Shown: positions 63,174 to 64,000 of the stretch, piece after piece
How the letters are laid out: every line of letters begins with the position of its first letter
Numbering within the stretch: position 1 is the stretch's first letter
From: Phytohalomonas tamaricis
GTDB taxonomy: Bacteria > Pseudomonadota > Gammaproteobacteria > Pseudomonadales > Halomonadaceae
Length of the DNA: 64,000 nucleotides
Direction: 5' to 3'
Assembly: GCF_003012345.1 (NCBI RefSeq)
Contig: NZ_PVRV01000015.1
Span: 124,001-188,000, forward strand
Made by a program: the position numbers and the translations under genes
Notes under the pieces: model-generated
The model's input: the letters and a program-made list of their open reading frames with translations, nothing else
Told to the model about the DNA's origin: nothing
The model's database searches: none

Positions 63174-64000
63174 TCAGGCCTGACGGGCATCGATCCGCGC
63201 CCAGCGCGTCTCGGCCGTCTCCTGAGCACTGGGCTGCGCTTCCTTGGCGATCATCTCGTCAATGATACGCCGCGCCCACATCGCGCCCGCGTCGATGTTG
63301 AGGTTGTAGAAAGGCGCGCGATCGTACTTGAGCACGGCCGCCTGTTGGGCCTGCAGCACGGCCTTGTCCTGATCATAAACACCCTGACCATCGTTAACGT
63401 GGGCGTAGTGGAGATACTCGGTCCACTCCTCGTCGTCAATGTGGTGATCGCGCACGAAGTTCCAGAAATAGTGGCAGCTGGTGGCAGTTTCCGGCGTCAG
63501 CGCGGCGAGAAAATAGCCGGTTACCCCTTGCGAACGGTCACCCTCCGGCGCCCCGGTGCCAGTCTCGGCGACGCCGACATCACCGACAATGGTCGACGGC
63601 GCCTCGAAGTGGATGTTGTGCCAGCGGTCAACCGGCACATCGCGGCCGAGCTGGCGCGCCCAAAACGGTGGGGCTTCGCCGTTGAGCATCCAGCGCTGGA
63701 CATTGACACTGCGCTCGTCGTGGAACACGTCGAACGGCGCACGGGTGATCGAGTCGTGGCCGATGCTGCCGGCGTGAACGAAGGTCTCATGGGTCAGATC
63801 GAGCAGGTTGTCGATCACCAGCCGGTATTCGCACTGCAGGCTGTAGAAGGTGCCGCCGCGGCCGGCAAGGGCGGGATCGTTGTTCCAGTGGAAGTCCGGC
63901 ACTCGGGCGGGATCGGCCTGCGCCGGGTCACCCATCCATACCCAGATCAAGCCGTGACGCTCCTCGGCCGGAAAGGCGCGCACACAGGCCGACGGATTGA
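63174..64000 (-). CDS. vanA: VanA-type Rieske oxygenase alpha subunit (N-terminal part outside window)
   Basis: The frame continues past the right edge; about 275 C-terminal residues are visible. Start of the visible part NPSACVRAFPAEERHGLIWVWMGDP is the region just after the Rieske cluster. The mononuclear-iron motif D/E-x-x-H-x3-4-H is represented by NLLDLTHETFVHAGSIG, with the third ligand (Asp) expected near the end. VanA demethylates vanillate-like methoxy acids to catechol acids and formaldehyde. Rieske Cys/His ligands lie outside. Confidence 0.88.
   Translation of the reverse strand, partial: NPSACVRAFPAEERHGLIWVWMGDPAQADPARVPDFHWNNDPALAGRGGTFYSLQCEYRLVIDNLLDLTHETFVHAGSIGHDSITRAPFDVFHDERSVNVQRWMLNGEAPPFWARQLGRDVPVDRWHNIHFEAPSTIVGDVGVAETGTGAPEGDRSQGVTGYFLAALTPETATSCHYFWNFVRDHHIDDEEWTEYLHYAHVNDGQGVYDQDKAVLQAQQAAVLKYDRAPFYNLNIDAGAMWARRIIDEMIAKEAQPSAQETAETRWARIDARQA

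Noticed and set aside
1-64000. CRISPR arrays, tRNA, rRNA, prophage or intact insertion sequences
   Set aside because: No regularly spaced repeats, no tRNA cloverleaf or rRNA stretches, and no transposase, integrase or phage structural protein were recognised.

Overview
The window looks like chromosomal DNA from a GC-rich, halotolerant gammaproteobacterium, most likely a member of the Halomonadaceae. This is inferred from gene content and protein flavour: one TRAP and two tripartite tricarboxylate (TTT) transporters, sodium-coupled antiporters, OpgD, VanAB, a PiT carrier and many LysR/GntR regulators. No rRNA, tRNA, CRISPR array, intact insertion sequence or prophage was seen. Most of the window is GC-rich, but about 0.8-7.7 kb and 15.1-16.3 kb are clearly AT-richer, which suggests acquired DNA.

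Layout. 0-0.7 kb: the end of a D-2-hydroxyacid dehydrogenase. 0.97-7.0 kb (minus strand): a carbohydrate-acid island encoding a KdgM-like outer-membrane porin, TRAP permeases DctQ and DctM, a GH105/GH88-type unsaturated uronyl hydrolase, the TRAP binding protein DctP and a TIM-barrel sugar isomerase/epimerase. 7.7-14.4 kb: EamA exporter, LysR regulator, a possible structured RNA, a solute-binding protein with an aspartoacylase-like amidohydrolase, GNAT and MFS genes. 14.5-21 kb: a DUF4126 protein, an AT-rich orphan gene, a 52-residue Pmp3/YqaE peptide too short for standard ORF calling, a Ca2+/cation antiporter, a DUF892 ferritin-like protein, EamA and a Na+/H+ antiporter-family protein. 21-26 kb: flippase plus CapA, PiT phosphate carrier, MdaB. 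26-33.8 kb: LysR, YccS-like FUSC protein, DUF2585, glyoxalase I, M42 peptidase, OpgD.

33.9-40.2 kb is a TTT system, tctCBA, divergent from its two-component regulator tctDE plus an extra binding protein. A Pho-box-like 11-bp direct repeat lies in the divergent promoter. 40.2-43.9 kb holds two lipoproteins, then a PAS-GGDEF-EAL c-di-GMP protein whose stop codon overlaps the start of a stand-alone BLUF blue-light receptor. 44-51 kb is mostly housekeeping: MFS_3, quinone oxidoreductase, NagD-like phosphatase, HD hydrolase, thioredoxin, spermidine-synthase-like protein, YjdM, SDR.

51-59 kb: ubiX preceded by a truncated C-terminal piece of ubiD, then a glucarate/galactarate-type module: a FadR-family regulator overlapping a 2,5-dioxovalerate-type aldehyde dehydrogenase, a second TTT transporter and kdgD. 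Identical 15-bp elements lie upstream of both transcription units. 59-64 kb: a membrane-protein/small-protein pair of unknown role, then a vanillate-demethylase-type cluster (flavoprotein, VanB, GntR regulator and the C-terminal part of VanA, cut by the window end).

Metabolic theme: capture of oligosaccharides or sugar acids from plant or algal polymers, their oxidation to 2-oxoglutarate, and aromatic-acid demethylation, using high-affinity binding-protein-dependent secondary transporters.
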